Below, piece by piece: positions 23,640 to 34,659 of a DNA stretch of 64,000 bases; position 1 is the stretch's first letter, and every line of letters begins with the position of its first letter. This DNA comes from Timema cristinae. Its lineage: Eukaryota; Arthropoda; Insecta; Phasmatodea; Timematidae. Under the pieces are notes generated by a model. It made no database searches. It was not told the DNA's origin and saw only the letters and a list, made by a program, of their open reading frames with translations. The position numbers were made by a program, and so were the translations under genes. The stretch is from NCBI GenBank assembly GCA_039000515.1, contig JBCFYV010001001.1, positions 7,859,737 through 7,923,736 of the forward strand, given 5' to 3'.

Positions 23640-24240
23640 ATCTTAAAAGTGGATAATGTAAAATACCCTGGAAGCGTGATTGAGGCGAAAGATGGAATTA
23701 GAGAGGATGTAATGAGAAAGGGACAGCGGGGAGAGTTGTTCTCTAAGTGTGTAAGAGACCTGTTATGGAGAAGTGTAGGGGAAGTGTTGTACAGGACGTA
23801 CGTTCTACCCATTCTCATATATGCAGCAGGAACATGGACATTGAATTTAAGAGAGACCAGATAAGTGGAGGTCTTGGGAATGAAGTTTATGAGGAGCATT
23901 TTAGTTGTCATAAGGAGAAACAAGATTAGGTTATTAAGTTATCCGAGAATGAGTGGGTGTACAGGGAGTGCATGAGATAGTAGAGGAAGCAAGACAAAGA
24001 TGGTATGGGCATGAAATGAGGATAAACAAAGAGGATGGCAAAGAAAATGTTGGAAATGAAGTATGTAAGAAAAAGACCTCAAGGAAGTCGAAGAAAGAAA
24101 TGAAAGGAGATATCAGAAAGTGTTGAAGAAAGATAAGAATGGGAGAACTTAAAGAAGGAAGAATGCTGGAAGAGGCATATTACTAAAGTGATCCGGCCAC
24201 AGGCTGGAAACAGTTGATGATGATGATGATGACGATGACA
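23640..24240 (+). mobile_element. LINE 3' fragment with reverse-transcriptase C-terminus
   Basis: The plus frame 23649-23864 encodes VKYPGSVIEAKDGIREDVM and, later, VLYRTYVLPILIYAAGTWT. These correspond to the KYLGSVI...YGAETW segment that follows the polymerase core in non-LTR reverse transcriptases. Further phrases appear in other frames (MKFMRSI; EDGKRMPKKMLEMKYV-like). The end is CGGCCACAGGCTGGAAACAG then (TGA)n. It is frameshifted and non-functional. Confidence 0.85.
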
Positions 24241-24460
24241 ACAACTTAACGAAAGTGATAGAATGAAACCTCGGTCAGGGGTTTGGGGTAGGAATCGATT
24301 TTCTTTGAAAGGCAGGCAGTGCCTCTTTGTCCAGTGGCAGAAGTGTAAAATATGAACTTTTTTTATTTTCCTTGTAAAAGCATATTGTGCTTTCAGTTTT
24401 ATATATAAACAAAATGTACCTCATGAAGAGAAAAGGGATTTTCCTTATAGATTTTTCAGT
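24241..24460 (+). mobile_element. Foldback MITE relative, half copy
   Basis: GATAGAATGAAACCTCGGTC, then GTGCCTCTTTGTCCAGTGGC, then a GATTTTCCTTATAG end. This is the right arm of the 4866-5300 family, inserted directly behind the LINE tail. Confidence 0.6.
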
Positions 24461-24952
24461 AATAAAGTAATTAAGAAGGAGATATTTAAAATTTAATTGC
24501 TGTCTAAGTGAGGATTTTTTTTTTAATTACTGGTAGATTTAAAAAAAAAAAAGAAATTTGTACTGTTATATCAAAATCTTAGGATATTGAAGCAAACTCT
24601 TTAAATTTAACTGAAAGGAAACTGGTTCACACCAAAATTCACATCACCTTTAAGTAGCTTTTTTTGATTGTGTAAGTTTTTATTCACTAAAACTTAATAG
24701 AAACAAATCTTGATTTAATACACACACAAAAATATTGAAATTAAAAAAAAAAAAAAAAAATTAATACACAGATTTATATTGTATTTTGAGAAAGTTTAAC
24801 ACTAACCACTAAGGGGGCCAAATCTAGGTTCATGGGAGGACTAGTGTCCCTATGCCCTCAACAAAGGGTTAAAGATACACTAAATCCTAAGGCATGATCT
24901 TAACTAACCAAAATAGTTGAGATTGAAAATTGCTAGCAGTAGTTTAGGAAAC

Positions 24953-25360
24953 CAATAAATTCCAGATTTTTTCCCTGAAATTCCCGACTAAAAAGTATGT
25001 CACATCCTCCTTCTAACTCCTCCCTCCCCCCTTTCCCCAACTCATTTTTATATTAATATCTTTTATGAATAATAATAAGTTTTAAAATTTAAATAAATAC
25101 TTTTTTTAATTTGTGTTAACATTGTTTACTAGAAATTATAAACTATATTACACAGCTACAAACAAAAAAATTACAGTTTGAATACAAATTTTATTCACTG
25201 ATTTAATGATTATTATCATTAATATTTTGAGTAAAATAACATTTTTCCGGATTTTTGTTGTAATTTACCAAATTCTCGACTTATTCCCATTTTCTCCCAA
25301 TCACTTCAAATTTCTGGCTAGTTCCCGTTTTACCTGATTTTACCAGATGGTAGACACCCT
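24953..25360 (-). mobile_element. TIR element, GGGTGTCTACCATC family, copy 1
   Basis: Read on the minus strand from AGGGTGTCTACCATCTGG, it aligns along most of its length with 51959-52382, including AAAATCCGGAAAAATGTTA and CTTATTATTATTCATAAAA. One end is clipped (no terminal GTAGACACC). Confidence 0.75.
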
Positions 25361-25370
25361 ATAAGTACAT

Positions 25371-25565
25371 CAACCTTGGGACTATCAATAACAGGGTTAG
25401 TGGGGGTTTGAATCCCAGTCAAGTGTACCGATGGTGATTTTTTCAATCTTCCTTCACACAAATGCACATACACTTCCTATAAATTCCACCTTCTTCATCC
25501 TTAACTGATTAGCATAATTAGTGCATTAGCACAGGTATTGAGACATCGTGCTAAAAAAATCCTTG
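25371..25565 (+). mobile_element. SINE family 2 copy
   Basis: B box GGGTTTGAATCCCAG at about 25404, body TTCCTTCACACAAATGCACA, and the degraded end GACATCGTGCTAAAAAAAT. It lies ten bases from the TIR element to its left. Confidence 0.65.
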
Positions 25566-25862
25566 GGGGTACTCATATAATATATCTTTACCACCCCATC
25601 TCAGCCGAATATGGCAAAAGCGGGTGAGGGAGGTTACTGGTTAGGAAGAAACAAATATGCGGGTTTTCGTGATCGACTTGGTTACTTATTTGTATTGAGT
25701 GCTATCGACCAAATAGTTCTGATAAAGGTTGTTTGCAAAAACCATTTCAATGATTTTTTCGTAAACAGAAATGGTGGTTGGGATAGAATTAACATGAGCT
25801 CAAGCAGACAACGATGAAATTAATATGAGTGGTTAAAAGGTGTGGTTTCACTGTGTAGCTAC

Positions 25863-26058
25863 CGTGCCGGGGAAGAATCTCTACGTAAAGACCAGCGATC
25901 ATGAAGGTCACGCGACCTGTCACCACGCCAATCTCTGTCACGATCATCCATGGGTGAACGGTCCCTGAAATCACGATCACGGTCACGGTCTCGGTCTCTG
26001 TCATCGTCCCTCCTTGGCCCACCAGGCGCACGGCCAATCACGCGTGCTTGGTTTACTT
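25863..26058 (-). CDS. NCOA5: NCOA5-like gene, exon 3 (end of RRM, Arg/Asp repeats)
   Basis: The acceptor is TGTTTACAG|AAGTAA and the donor GGCACG|GTAGCT. Two bases complete Glu, giving KGKKI-E-VNQARVIGR, which closes the last strand of the RRM. It then runs into RD dipeptides (RDDDRDRDRDRDRDFRDR) and RRDSSPAR, an SR/RD-type region like the N-terminus of vertebrate NCOA5. 64 full codons, phase 2 out, matching exon 4. Confidence 0.92.
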
Positions 26059-27046
26059 CTGTAAACACATAAATATAAACAACTATGTGAGATTTATAGT
26101 GTACTTATTCTGCATCAATGATTAAATATTCAAAGTAAAGGTGAGCGAGAAGGCAATTTTCACTTAAAAGAAAGTTCAATTTGAGTTTGAATGAAAAGTT
26201 TGAGTAGTTAAGCAATATTTGTATAAGAATTATTTCAAGTTGAATTTATGTAAGAGATCCATGCATTAATCATAAATAAATACAAACTTTTTTTTTTTGT
26301 GAAAAAATGTATAATCACACAAATTCAAATTTTAAAATGAATTTAATATAAGTATACAATTTTTGTTTTAATTATTAAAAAGAAATATTGAGGGACTCTA
26401 TTTGCTAAAGTTTAGTACAAATCAAATTTTGTACAGATCGAGCCAAGCAACTACTGAAAAAATAAAACTTGACTTGAACGCAAATTTTTAAGTAGCCACA
26501 CACCACTAATTCAAACACTTCAATATTCAAGTATTTTAATTTTTTCTGTGTATTCCGTGTGATATGTGTTTTCGATAGTGCAGGATGGGTTCGGCCTCAT
26601 TTTGCAATGGAATCAATAATAGTCTTCAGCAATTACAATCATAAAAGTAGAGATGTTACGATAAATGTTTTTCTTGATTCTGATTCTTAAGTTCAACCTC
26701 AATTTTTTAATTGTTGACCTATTTTTCCAGCATCCAACCTCGTAAAAAACATATTTATTTAACTTAGTACCACAAAAGAAACTAAAAATGTAAATCGTAG
26801 TAAAAGAACAATTCCTTTTTAATTTTGACAAAGAAAAACAAACTATTTTAACAATATTTAAGCATAGTATATATAATTAATAAAATAATTAGAAATTACA
26901 ATAGTAAAAATGTATTCTTACCTACAAATAAAGACTCACTGACAAAAAGATTAATAAAAGAATCATAAAAAGGTATTTTAAACAATTCTTGAAAATACTA
27001 TTCTTTCTAATCAACAAAATAAGTTCATTAACTGAACCAATATATG
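26059..27046. other. Intron 2 sequence, no gene recognised
   Basis: AT-rich, without recognisable exons or repeats apart from short A/T runs. Confidence 0.5.
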
Positions 27047-29599
27047 GGTCATTCTCAAATTAAGGGACAATTCATGTTTCCTGCCTATATAAATATTTAG
27101 TCCTTTTTAAAACAAGCAACAAAACTTATTTTTTTGTAGTAAAAAGTGTATAAAAATTGATATAAACATTTAAATATGGTATATTAAAAGCAAATTAGAC
27201 CAAATGATTATTAAAAATCCCTTTCATCGCCTTGCTAACTGTCCCTACCTCTGTATTTAAAAGTTTGAAGTTCTATACAAAAATAGGCCAAAGTAAAAGA
27301 GTAAAAACTATACAACCACGGTAAAATACTTCCGTAATACTGTTATTTTTGTTTGAAGAATTCATTTTAATAAATCATTAATAAATTTTGACATTTTAAT
27401 AGATGTTTGTTTGTCCACAAATAACGCACTGGACAAAGACGATTTTTTTAAATTTGGCGATAAAACCTTCCAAAATGCTCCACTGTTCCTCATTGGCAGT
27501 AGTGTGTTGTTGTCCTGTACTTACTAGTTCTTGTGATTTCATTAGTTAAAAAGTTTAGTTAATATTATTCGGTCAATGTACCAAAATTCAAGTAAATTGT
27601 GTAGAGTATATTTTAATTGTAAATCACTTCGCTAATGTTAATAGCATTTGTAGTTTTTGAAATAACTAAGCCAATACCAGTTCGGTTGAACATAAATGGA
27701 GGGAGGAACTGGACTCAATGTTTGTCTGCAGCTTTATACTTATATTATACTTATTAAACTAAAAGTCTGCCAAAAACACCACTTTGCTAACACTCACTTT
27801 GCTAACGTTGCTTGGTAACAAAATGGCATCATAGCCTCCCTAACACCAGTTAGGTGACGAAACTAATGATAGTCAAGTAGCTCACATACAGTAAGTAAAG
27901 TGACATTTTCAATGTAATTAACAATTTATTTCAAGGACGTGCGAGACTTGAAAATTCATGAAAAAATTTATCTCAATCTCGTTTCCAAAGTTATAAAATA
28001 AATCTTGAAAAGTTGATAAATAAAAAAAAATATCAAATAATGGCTTTAAGAAATTATAAAACCAAACCGTGACTTTATTATTTTCGATAATACTGTAATA
28101 ACCCAAATATAGGCCAAATCCCCACCCCCCTCCCAAAAAAGCCTTCATTTATAAATGTTTTGGTTATAAATTTTGTTTTTCAATATCAAACTTTTACAGT
28201 ATAATCTGTTACACTACAAAATTTAATTATAAATGGTAATCATTGTAACTACCAAACTATTTTATCAAATCCATTTAAAATGTGTATTAGGTATCTCAAG
28301 TCTCAAGTGTATGAATGAACTAATATATATAAAACAATCTAAATCAAGCGCCAGCTCAAATGTCAAAAAGGAACTCTATAAACTATATATTTACTTTAAT
28401 AAATATAATATAATTTTTTTTTACTTCAAAGAACATTTTCTCGTCTTGTTCTCATGTCTCAATACTTTTTTTTATATTCTCGTCTCAAATTGAAAAAATT
28501 GTTTTCGCACATCCCTAATTTATTTAATACAGTAACAATTACTGTTGCTACAAATATTTTTAATCCAAATAACCTTTTAAAACGCCAGTAATGAAAATAT
28601 TTGGTTGAAACTTCATAATTTATTATTCAGTACTTAACCTTTTATTTCTACTTTACGGTTTCATTTAATAATCTTACTACTTTGACAAAAACGAATAAGA
28701 ACATAATTTTAGCCATTTTCTTCTCTTTTTAGAAATACTAGGCTAGTATTATTCTTCTTTCTACAGAATTTTCATTAAAAATGGCCAATCAATGTAGACT
28801 TATTTAATTGTTAGTTTTTGATTTAAAAAATGTGCATTTAAAATTAAGGTGTAACTTTTATTTAACCAAATTTTGCTCCACAATGTCCAAACTAATTCAT
28901 GCTATTTTCCCAAACATCACTTTACTAATGCCCGCGTCACTTCGCGAAACACAATAAAATCACTTATTTCTCATTAACAGTCTTGGTAAATATCATTAAC
29001 ATTTGAGTCATTCAAACCATAAATAAATAAATGGTACGGAACCCCACACTGACTTTCTTACTCTATTGTTTAAAAATGGAGATATTTACTAAAAACTCAT
29101 AAAATATGTCAAACGAAATAATACCTATGTATTAGCAAACCAGAGTAAAAATTGTGTTATACTTAAAAGTTAAACATTTTTTTACTCCTGGATTTAAATT
29201 TTATGATTTTCTTTTTGAATAATCTAAGTCCTCACTAGTATATAAGGACCTAAAAAAAATAAGTCAATATTGGGTCCACAAGGGTCAATACTTTGTATTA
29301 AAATTTCAACTTTTTATTAGAGGTTGCACAGGTTATCGCATTTTTATTAAATTCCTCATTTATAAATTTAGACCAATAAAAAAAGGTAAATATTGACTAA
29401 TGAGTCAAAAATGATAGAGATAGATCATTGCAGTACAAACATTTCCCCTAAGAGATTAAAGAAAAAAGAACAAACTTTTTGAGAGACTAACTTATATTTA
29501 TTACTCTATGGCATTGTAGAATTATTGCATTAAAACTTTAGTATCTCTTCACAACTAAAGCTCACAAAATTGTATTAATATACTTTTGAAAAACATTTT

Positions 29600-31430
29600 A
29601 ATAGTTAATAAGGATCGATTAAGATTATTAGAAGTAGAATTCAATTTTTGGTAAAATTAACAAATTGTGTTAATTTAGCATGAAAAAACATGGATATATA
29701 TGATGTAATATAATAATAATATAGGCATTATTATACTTTGAATTATGAATGAAAAAGGTTTTTGGTAATATAATAAACAAGTTATAATATCTTATGATGA
29801 CTTATACCGGGTGTTCATTTGAAAACTTTCCATCATAATATCTTGAAAACAACGCATTGCAGAAAAAAAAAATTAACCAAAGATGTTTGGTTCTGAGGGG
29901 GAAGTAAGGTGGTAAAGCTGGTATGACCTTTGGTGGCGTTGTTAAGGTGATGTCAAGGTCACTTTGATGTTTTTTAATTAGACTCCTTATTTTTATTACA
30001 TGTTCCTGTAGATCATGTTCTCTCTTCCAGACTGTAAGCCATTTAACAGTAGAAAGCAAACGAGACAATAAATAGACTTGTTACTGGAATTGATAGTAAA
30101 AACAATGTTTTGTTTAAGATCTTACACACACACTCACACTTCCCGAGCTATGTTTGAATAGGCCAAATTATAATGCCACGCCTGATGCCGGCGACTCAAA
30201 AACTTTTGAGGCTTCATTTCTTGTGATAATGTTTACTTTAAAAAGCTTAAAACCACCATTTTGAAAATGGCACAAGGTTAGCTACAGGAATATGAAATAA
30301 AAATATGGAGTCTCATTTGAAAAAAAATAACGTGACCTTAACACCACCACCTAAGGTCATACCTATCTTACCAGCTTACTTCCCCCTTAAAACCAAACAA
30401 CTTTTATTTAAAATATTTTTTTCTACGATGCGTTGTTTTCAAGATATTTTGGTGGAAAGTTTACAAATGAACACATGGTATAATACAATGATTCAAGTTT
30501 TAACAAACATTTAAAGAGTTTGAAACATGTTAAAAATTGTGGACTTTTGAGTCAAATTTCATTAAAACAGTGATATAAGATGATGTAAACATGCATAAAT
30601 TACTTGTATTGTGTTGTATTGGGAATTAAACAGAATTATTTATAAAATAAAACTTTTTATAAAGAAATGAAAAAAGATGCGTAAAAATTGATTTTTTTCC
30701 TTAACTAAGTCCCCTGTTCCTTAGATATTGCTGCAATCCCTGCAAAATTTTGAAACAAATGAGCACAACTGCTCCATGTCTGCCCTCTTCATATATCCAC
30801 AGACATCTTTGTCATCCATGTGGAGTTGGCAGACATCTGTTTCTTGAGTTTCTCAACCTCTTACGAGGGTTGACCCCGGGATTCAGATGATACCACTGCC
30901 CATGAACATTGAATGTTTCATGGACGACAAAGATGTATATGGAGACGGAAGCTCAAAAGGTTGCAGGGATTGCAGCAATAATCCAAGGACCAGAAGAATC
31001 AGTTAAGGAAAGAATTCAATTTTTACATATATTTTTTTATTTCTTTTTAAAAAGTTTTATTTTATAAACAATCCTGTTTAATTCCCAACACAAGACAAGT
31101 AGGCCTAATATATGGATGTTTATATCATCTTATCATATCACTGTTTTAATGAAATTTGACTCAAAAGTCCACCATTTTTAATGTGTTTCAAAATTTTTAG
31201 GTGTTTGTTAAATCTTCAATGATATATGTCATCATAAGTTATTATAACTTTCAATCAATTACCAAATACTGTTTCATTCATAATTCAAAGTATAATGCCT
31301 ATAGTATTATTATTATTATTACTATTATTATATTACATCATATATATCCATATTTTTTCATGCTAAATTAACACAATTTGTCAACTTTACCAAAAATTGA
31401 ATTCTACTACTAATAATTAATATATTTGCA
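29600..31430. mobile_element. Long foldback with ~550-600 bp arms
   Basis: The left arm is 29600-29807 plus 30483-30870; the right arm is about 30880-31430. Matching blocks include GTAGAATTCAATTTTTGGTA, GGACTTTTGAGTCAAATTTC and TTGCTGCAATCCCTGCAA, each with its inverse partner. The arms are continuous once 29808-30482 is removed. The centre is near 30875. Confidence 0.75.
29808..30482. mobile_element. TIR element inserted in the foldback's left arm (TATA duplication)
   Basis: The left end is CCGGGTGTTCATTTGAAAAC and the right end GTTTACAAATGAACACATGG, with about 150 bp of inverted similarity on each side (for example GGTCATACC..., AACAACGCAT...). TATA flanks it on both sides. The frames 29802-30068 (minus) and 30305-30514 (plus) are the two inverted arms read in opposite directions, so they look alike; they are not genes. 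Confidence 0.75.
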
Positions 31431-32988
31431 AATATCTCCGAAACTATTGGTTTATAGATATGTTTCAATTAAGAGTTTATTTTCAATAGTACTACAATTT
31501 TGCAATGATTAGTTATTTATAGTTAAAATAAATAGTTGAGAAAATAAAGAAATTTCCGCTTCTTAAGTGCTTTAAAATTCATTTTTATAGGAAGATAAAA
31601 ATAGCAATTTTGTTTATAATCTTAAACAACGCCTAGATATGAATTTTAATCAAAATCGTTAGAGCCAATTTTGAGAAAATCAATTTTTTCTCTTTTCACC
31701 CTTTATTAAACTACTCTTAATTTTAGGATTAAACAGACACACAGGCAAATGGCATTGCAAAGACAATTTTTTAGGGTTTGTGGGGTCATGAAACATCAAC
31801 ATCCATCAACAATAACTTGGGATAGATTTTTTTATCAATACTTTACTTTTAGTGTTCAAAAAAGTTAATATATATGTATATTTGGCGTTTAGCTTGAAAA
31901 TTATTGGTTTTATAAAAATTTGCTTCAAATAAAATATTCTATTATAAAAAGACCTACATATATGAAATCATAAGTAATTTCATATCTCAAATCGTTTCAG
32001 AGATGTAATAAAAAATGAGAATTTACGCATCGGAACGAAACCCTTGAAGTCCTTTCACTAAAAAAATGAGAGTATCAAATTTGTTTATAATATTGATCAC
32101 TGTTTATAAATTAAATTTAATCAAAATCGTTAGAGCATTTTTGAGAAAATCGATTTTTTCTCTTTTCATCTTTCAGAAAACTACCCTTAATTTTAGGGTT
32201 AGATATCCAATTCCAAAAAACCCTCGGGGCAACACTATGAAAACCCTAGATACCAAGTTTTAGCCTAATCAATAAAATAGTTTAGGCTCTACTTCGAGGT
32301 ACATACATCCAGGCAGAAATTCAAAAAACCACTTTTTCGGATTCAGGGGGTCATGAAACATCGAAATTCATCAAAATCTCAAGTTCAATTTTTTTTATTA
32401 TCACAATACTTTCTCTACCTGTACGATAGCGAGAAAGTAAAAATTTGAAATGTAAAACCTAATTTTCTTTGGATTTTGGAAGATTTAACATCACTAACCC
32501 ATGAATTTTGTATGATTCTTTACTTACAAAATCCTAATTCCAATAAATTAAGAAAAACTTATCATTTCTATATTATTGTTTAAAAAAATATGGTAGGAAT
32601 TAGAAAACTACATATTTTATTTATATTTTAGTTAAAGTTAGGGAAGTGATGGATTATGGGTAGCCACTTTGGTAAAACTAAAAAAAAAAGCCTGGAAAAA
32701 TTGTAAAATCAAGCTCTGCTGGTATAATTACATATTTCTTCAATACATTTTGTGTAATCAGGCAATAAATTATCCTTTTCCTGAATTTTTTTTTATTTTT
32801 TTTATTTTTGAATTTCCTATTTGTCCCTCAATTTGAGAATGACCAATGTATAGCAAATAACAGCATATAAACTAATAGAGATAAGTTATTACCTACTAAT
32901 ATTTCTGAATGCTGCTGGTTTATTTGAATGGCAGCAGGCCTACTTTCATTGAGAGCTAAGAATCGAAGTATTAAAAGCCGTAATATTT

Positions 32989-33274
32989 AGATCGGTTCTG
33001 ATCGGTGACCTGGTGGTCTAGGGGTAAGGTGTCAGACTTCTATGCTGGCGGCCGGGGTTCAATCCTCGGTCCCAGCACAGATTTATCTGATTACCAAACC
33101 GTTCCTTCACCTCTGACAAGACATCTTGTGAATGTGGGGAATACCAGGCCTCCACATTGGCTCGGATTCCACGTTAAACTGTAGGTCCTTCATTTTCATC
33201 TCACAATCACCCTACCATTACACATTAGCGTAAGTGCGTATAACCCGAACGGGTAGTAAGACGCGGTGCTGCCA

Positions 33275-33308
<34 letters not shown>

Positions 33309-33319
33309 GATCGGTTCTG
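32989..33319 (+). mobile_element. Full-length SINE family 1 copy with perfect target duplication
   Basis: It is flanked by AGATCGGTTCTG (32989-33000 and 33308-33319). Head GGTGACCTGGTGGTCTAGGG with A box; B box GGTTCAATCC near 33057; 3' end AACCCGAACGGGTAGTAAGA then GCGGTGC and a (TAA)n tail. It is the least damaged copy, about 265 bp without tail, and lies in intron 2. Confidence 0.95.
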
Positions 33320-33499
33320 GTTTCTTTCAATACTAGTGAGAATAGAAAGTACTGGTAATGAAGAATTGAGTTTGACCTCCCTATTTAAAAGCTTAAAAAG
33401 CATGTTTATTTGAAATATGCCAAGATTCTAAGAGAGATTAATATTAATAGCCAGGACTAAACTTGAAAATTAAATCATTTTTAAAATAAATTGACTCAC

Positions 33500-33610
33500 C
33501 TATTTTTTTTCCTTTAAAATTTGCCCCATTCTCCAGCTTGATGGCATCTAGGGCACTCACTTCCTCTTCATACTGAACAAAACCAAAACCTCGGTTGTTC
33601 AAGGTCACAC
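33500..33610 (-). CDS. NCOA5: NCOA5-like gene, exon 2 (RRM, RNP1)
   Basis: The acceptor is TGTTCTAG|GTGTGACC and the donor AAATAG|GTGAGT. Two bases complete Gly, then 36 codons encode VTLNNRGFGFVQYEEEVS and ALDAIKLENGANFKGKKI. RGFGFVQY is the RNP1 motif, with the aromatic residues that stack on RNA. There is no loop insertion between strands, as in RALY/hnRNPC-type RRMs. Confidence 0.94.
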
Positions 33611-33711
33611 CTAGAACATTGCAGATCCCCCAATCATGTTTCAATTTTCTTGTGCATACTTTATTCAGGGTACAAACAAAACCTATTTTAAACACACTTC
33701 AGTGACATAAT

Positions 33712-33942
33712 GGTTATTCAGTCACTCTAGTGTTAGACTGGCCTGCTAATGACAGGAAAATTGAGGTTTGAATCCTAGTCGGGTATGAGGGTGGTTTTAC
33801 CTAGATAATTTCCCACTCTCCTTCCACACAAATGCTGGTATATTACCCCTAAAATGCTTGTCTTCATCCCTATCCCATTAGAGTAATTATCACGTATGTG
33901 CATAACCTTTACAGGTAGTAAGACGTGGAGATTAAAAAAACC
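33712..33942 (+). mobile_element. SINE family 2 copy
   Basis: Head GGTTATTCAGTCACTCTAGTG, B box GAGGTTTGAATCCTAG, body CTCCTTCCACACAAATGC, and 3' tail ACAGGTAGTAAGACGTGGAG before A-rich sequence. It lies in intron 1. Confidence 0.72.
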
Positions 33943-34251
33943 ATTTTATAAAATTATCTAACTTTTTCAGGCTATCCAGACGGAATTTTTTTAATTTTTC
34001 CTGATTCACACTAATCTTTTTTCAGTTTCTTTCGGTGAATAACTATTTTTTCCTAATGTGTCATTAAAGTATATATTGGCAGCATTTAACAAACTTCAGT
34101 TTTTTTTTTATATACACTGCATCTTACTACACGTTTGGGTAGTGTGCATACGTACTAAATTACACTCTAAGTATTTTTTGCTTTGAAGGATCATAAACAT
34201 GTTCTTTCTTAACTTCAAAATTTATACTTTTAATTTAACAAAATGACTCAC

Positions 34252-34435
34252 CCAAAACACTACCATGCTTCCTGAATCGATCTTCCAAGTCTTTCTTGCT
34301 GATGTCCGCGACGGGAAGGTTCCCCACATACACTCGAGCATTGGCCGTGGTAGGGTCATTCATCATGTGCTCCCCTCGATAAGGAGCGGGCTCATAACCT
34401 CTCTCACGGTAGCTCATATTTAAAAAAATATATAT
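34252..34435 (-). CDS. NCOA5: NCOA5-like gene, exon 1 of the coding region (RRM start)
   Basis: Translation starts at 34417: MSYRERGYEPAPYRGEHM, then NARVYVGNLPVADISKKDL and EDRFRKHGSVLG. VYVGNL is the RNP2 motif. 55 codons plus one base precede the donor TTTTGG|GTGAGT. The ATG is the first in frame after an acceptor-like TTTTCTTCCAG at 34436-34446, so this exon probably carries 18 bases of 5' UTR and a non-coding exon lies further upstream. Confidence 0.92.
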
Positions 34436-34659
34436 CTGGAAGAAAACAAAATTCAGAAATTTGATTTTTTTTATATTGTTTAGAAAATAGAAATGGTTCT
34501 CAAGGAAAAAAATAAAAAACTTAAGATTTTCATAAACCAAAATATCTTGGGAGGGCAGCGGTGAGAGAAGGGAATGCAATGGTTATATCAAAAGATTAGA
34601 GTAATATGAAATGAGGAAAGGATCCTAGAGGACTAGAAGAAGGGTTTGATAGTACATCA

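Larger units (their letters stand above)
29035..32440. mobile_element. Insertion within the CATTCTCAAA element
   Basis: It is bounded on the left by GGTACGGAACCCC and on the right by CTGTACGATAGCGAGAAAG. It contains a long foldback (29600-31430) and then two diverged direct repeats (about 31560-31800 and 32045-32360) sharing ATCAAAATCGTTAGAGC and TTTTTTCTCTTTTCA and, in both cases, a GGGTCATGAAACATC block. No coding region. The exact element type is unknown. Confidence 0.55.
27047..32844. mobile_element. TIR element (CATTCTCAAA ends), copy A, enlarged by insertions
   Basis: The ends are GGTCATTCTCAAATTAAGGG and, inverted, GGTCATTCTCAAATTGAGGG. Parts 27047-29034 and 32441-32844 align with copy B (49632-51098, inverse orientation), including CCTCATTGGCAGTA and TAGCCAATACCAGTTC-like blocks. 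The 3.4 kb between 29035 and 32440 is absent from copy B and is therefore a later insertion. The short motif CACTTYGCTAAYRTT recurs inside. No transposase ORF. Confidence 0.8.
2723..34435 (-). other. NCOA5: NCOA5-like gene, span of seven exons (3' end off the window)
   Basis: Seven minus-strand exons can be joined with consistent GT/AG sites and phases: 34252-34435, 33500-33610, 25863-26058, 13587-13760, 13365-13481, 10445-10645 and 2723-3025. Introns are about 0.64, 7.4, 12.1, 0.1, 2.7 and 7.4 kb, and the long ones are filled with transposons. The joined product is about 420 residues so far: an N-terminal RRM, Arg/Asp- and Arg/Glu-rich low-complexity linkers, then the NCOA5 core related to anticodon-binding folds. 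The core matches what I know of vertebrate NCOA5, including the PQEHRNMP stretch and a helix containing LLNLL. NCOA5 is a nuclear coregulator of nuclear receptors; the RRM implies RNA binding. From memory, the Drosophila counterpart is neosin. The exon 7 donor (phase 1) has no recognisable partner at lower coordinates, so the C-terminus lies outside the window. Exon 6 contains a frameshift. Confidence 0.88.

Noticed and set aside
29802..30514. Two related small proteins encoded on opposite strands
   Set aside because: They are the two inverted arms of one TIR element; the similarity follows from the inverted repeat.
33001..33090. tRNA gene on the plus strand (A and B boxes present)
   Set aside because: The box-containing sequence is the head of a ~265-bp SINE with target duplications and a (TAA)n tail, and it does not fold as a full cloverleaf in my reading.
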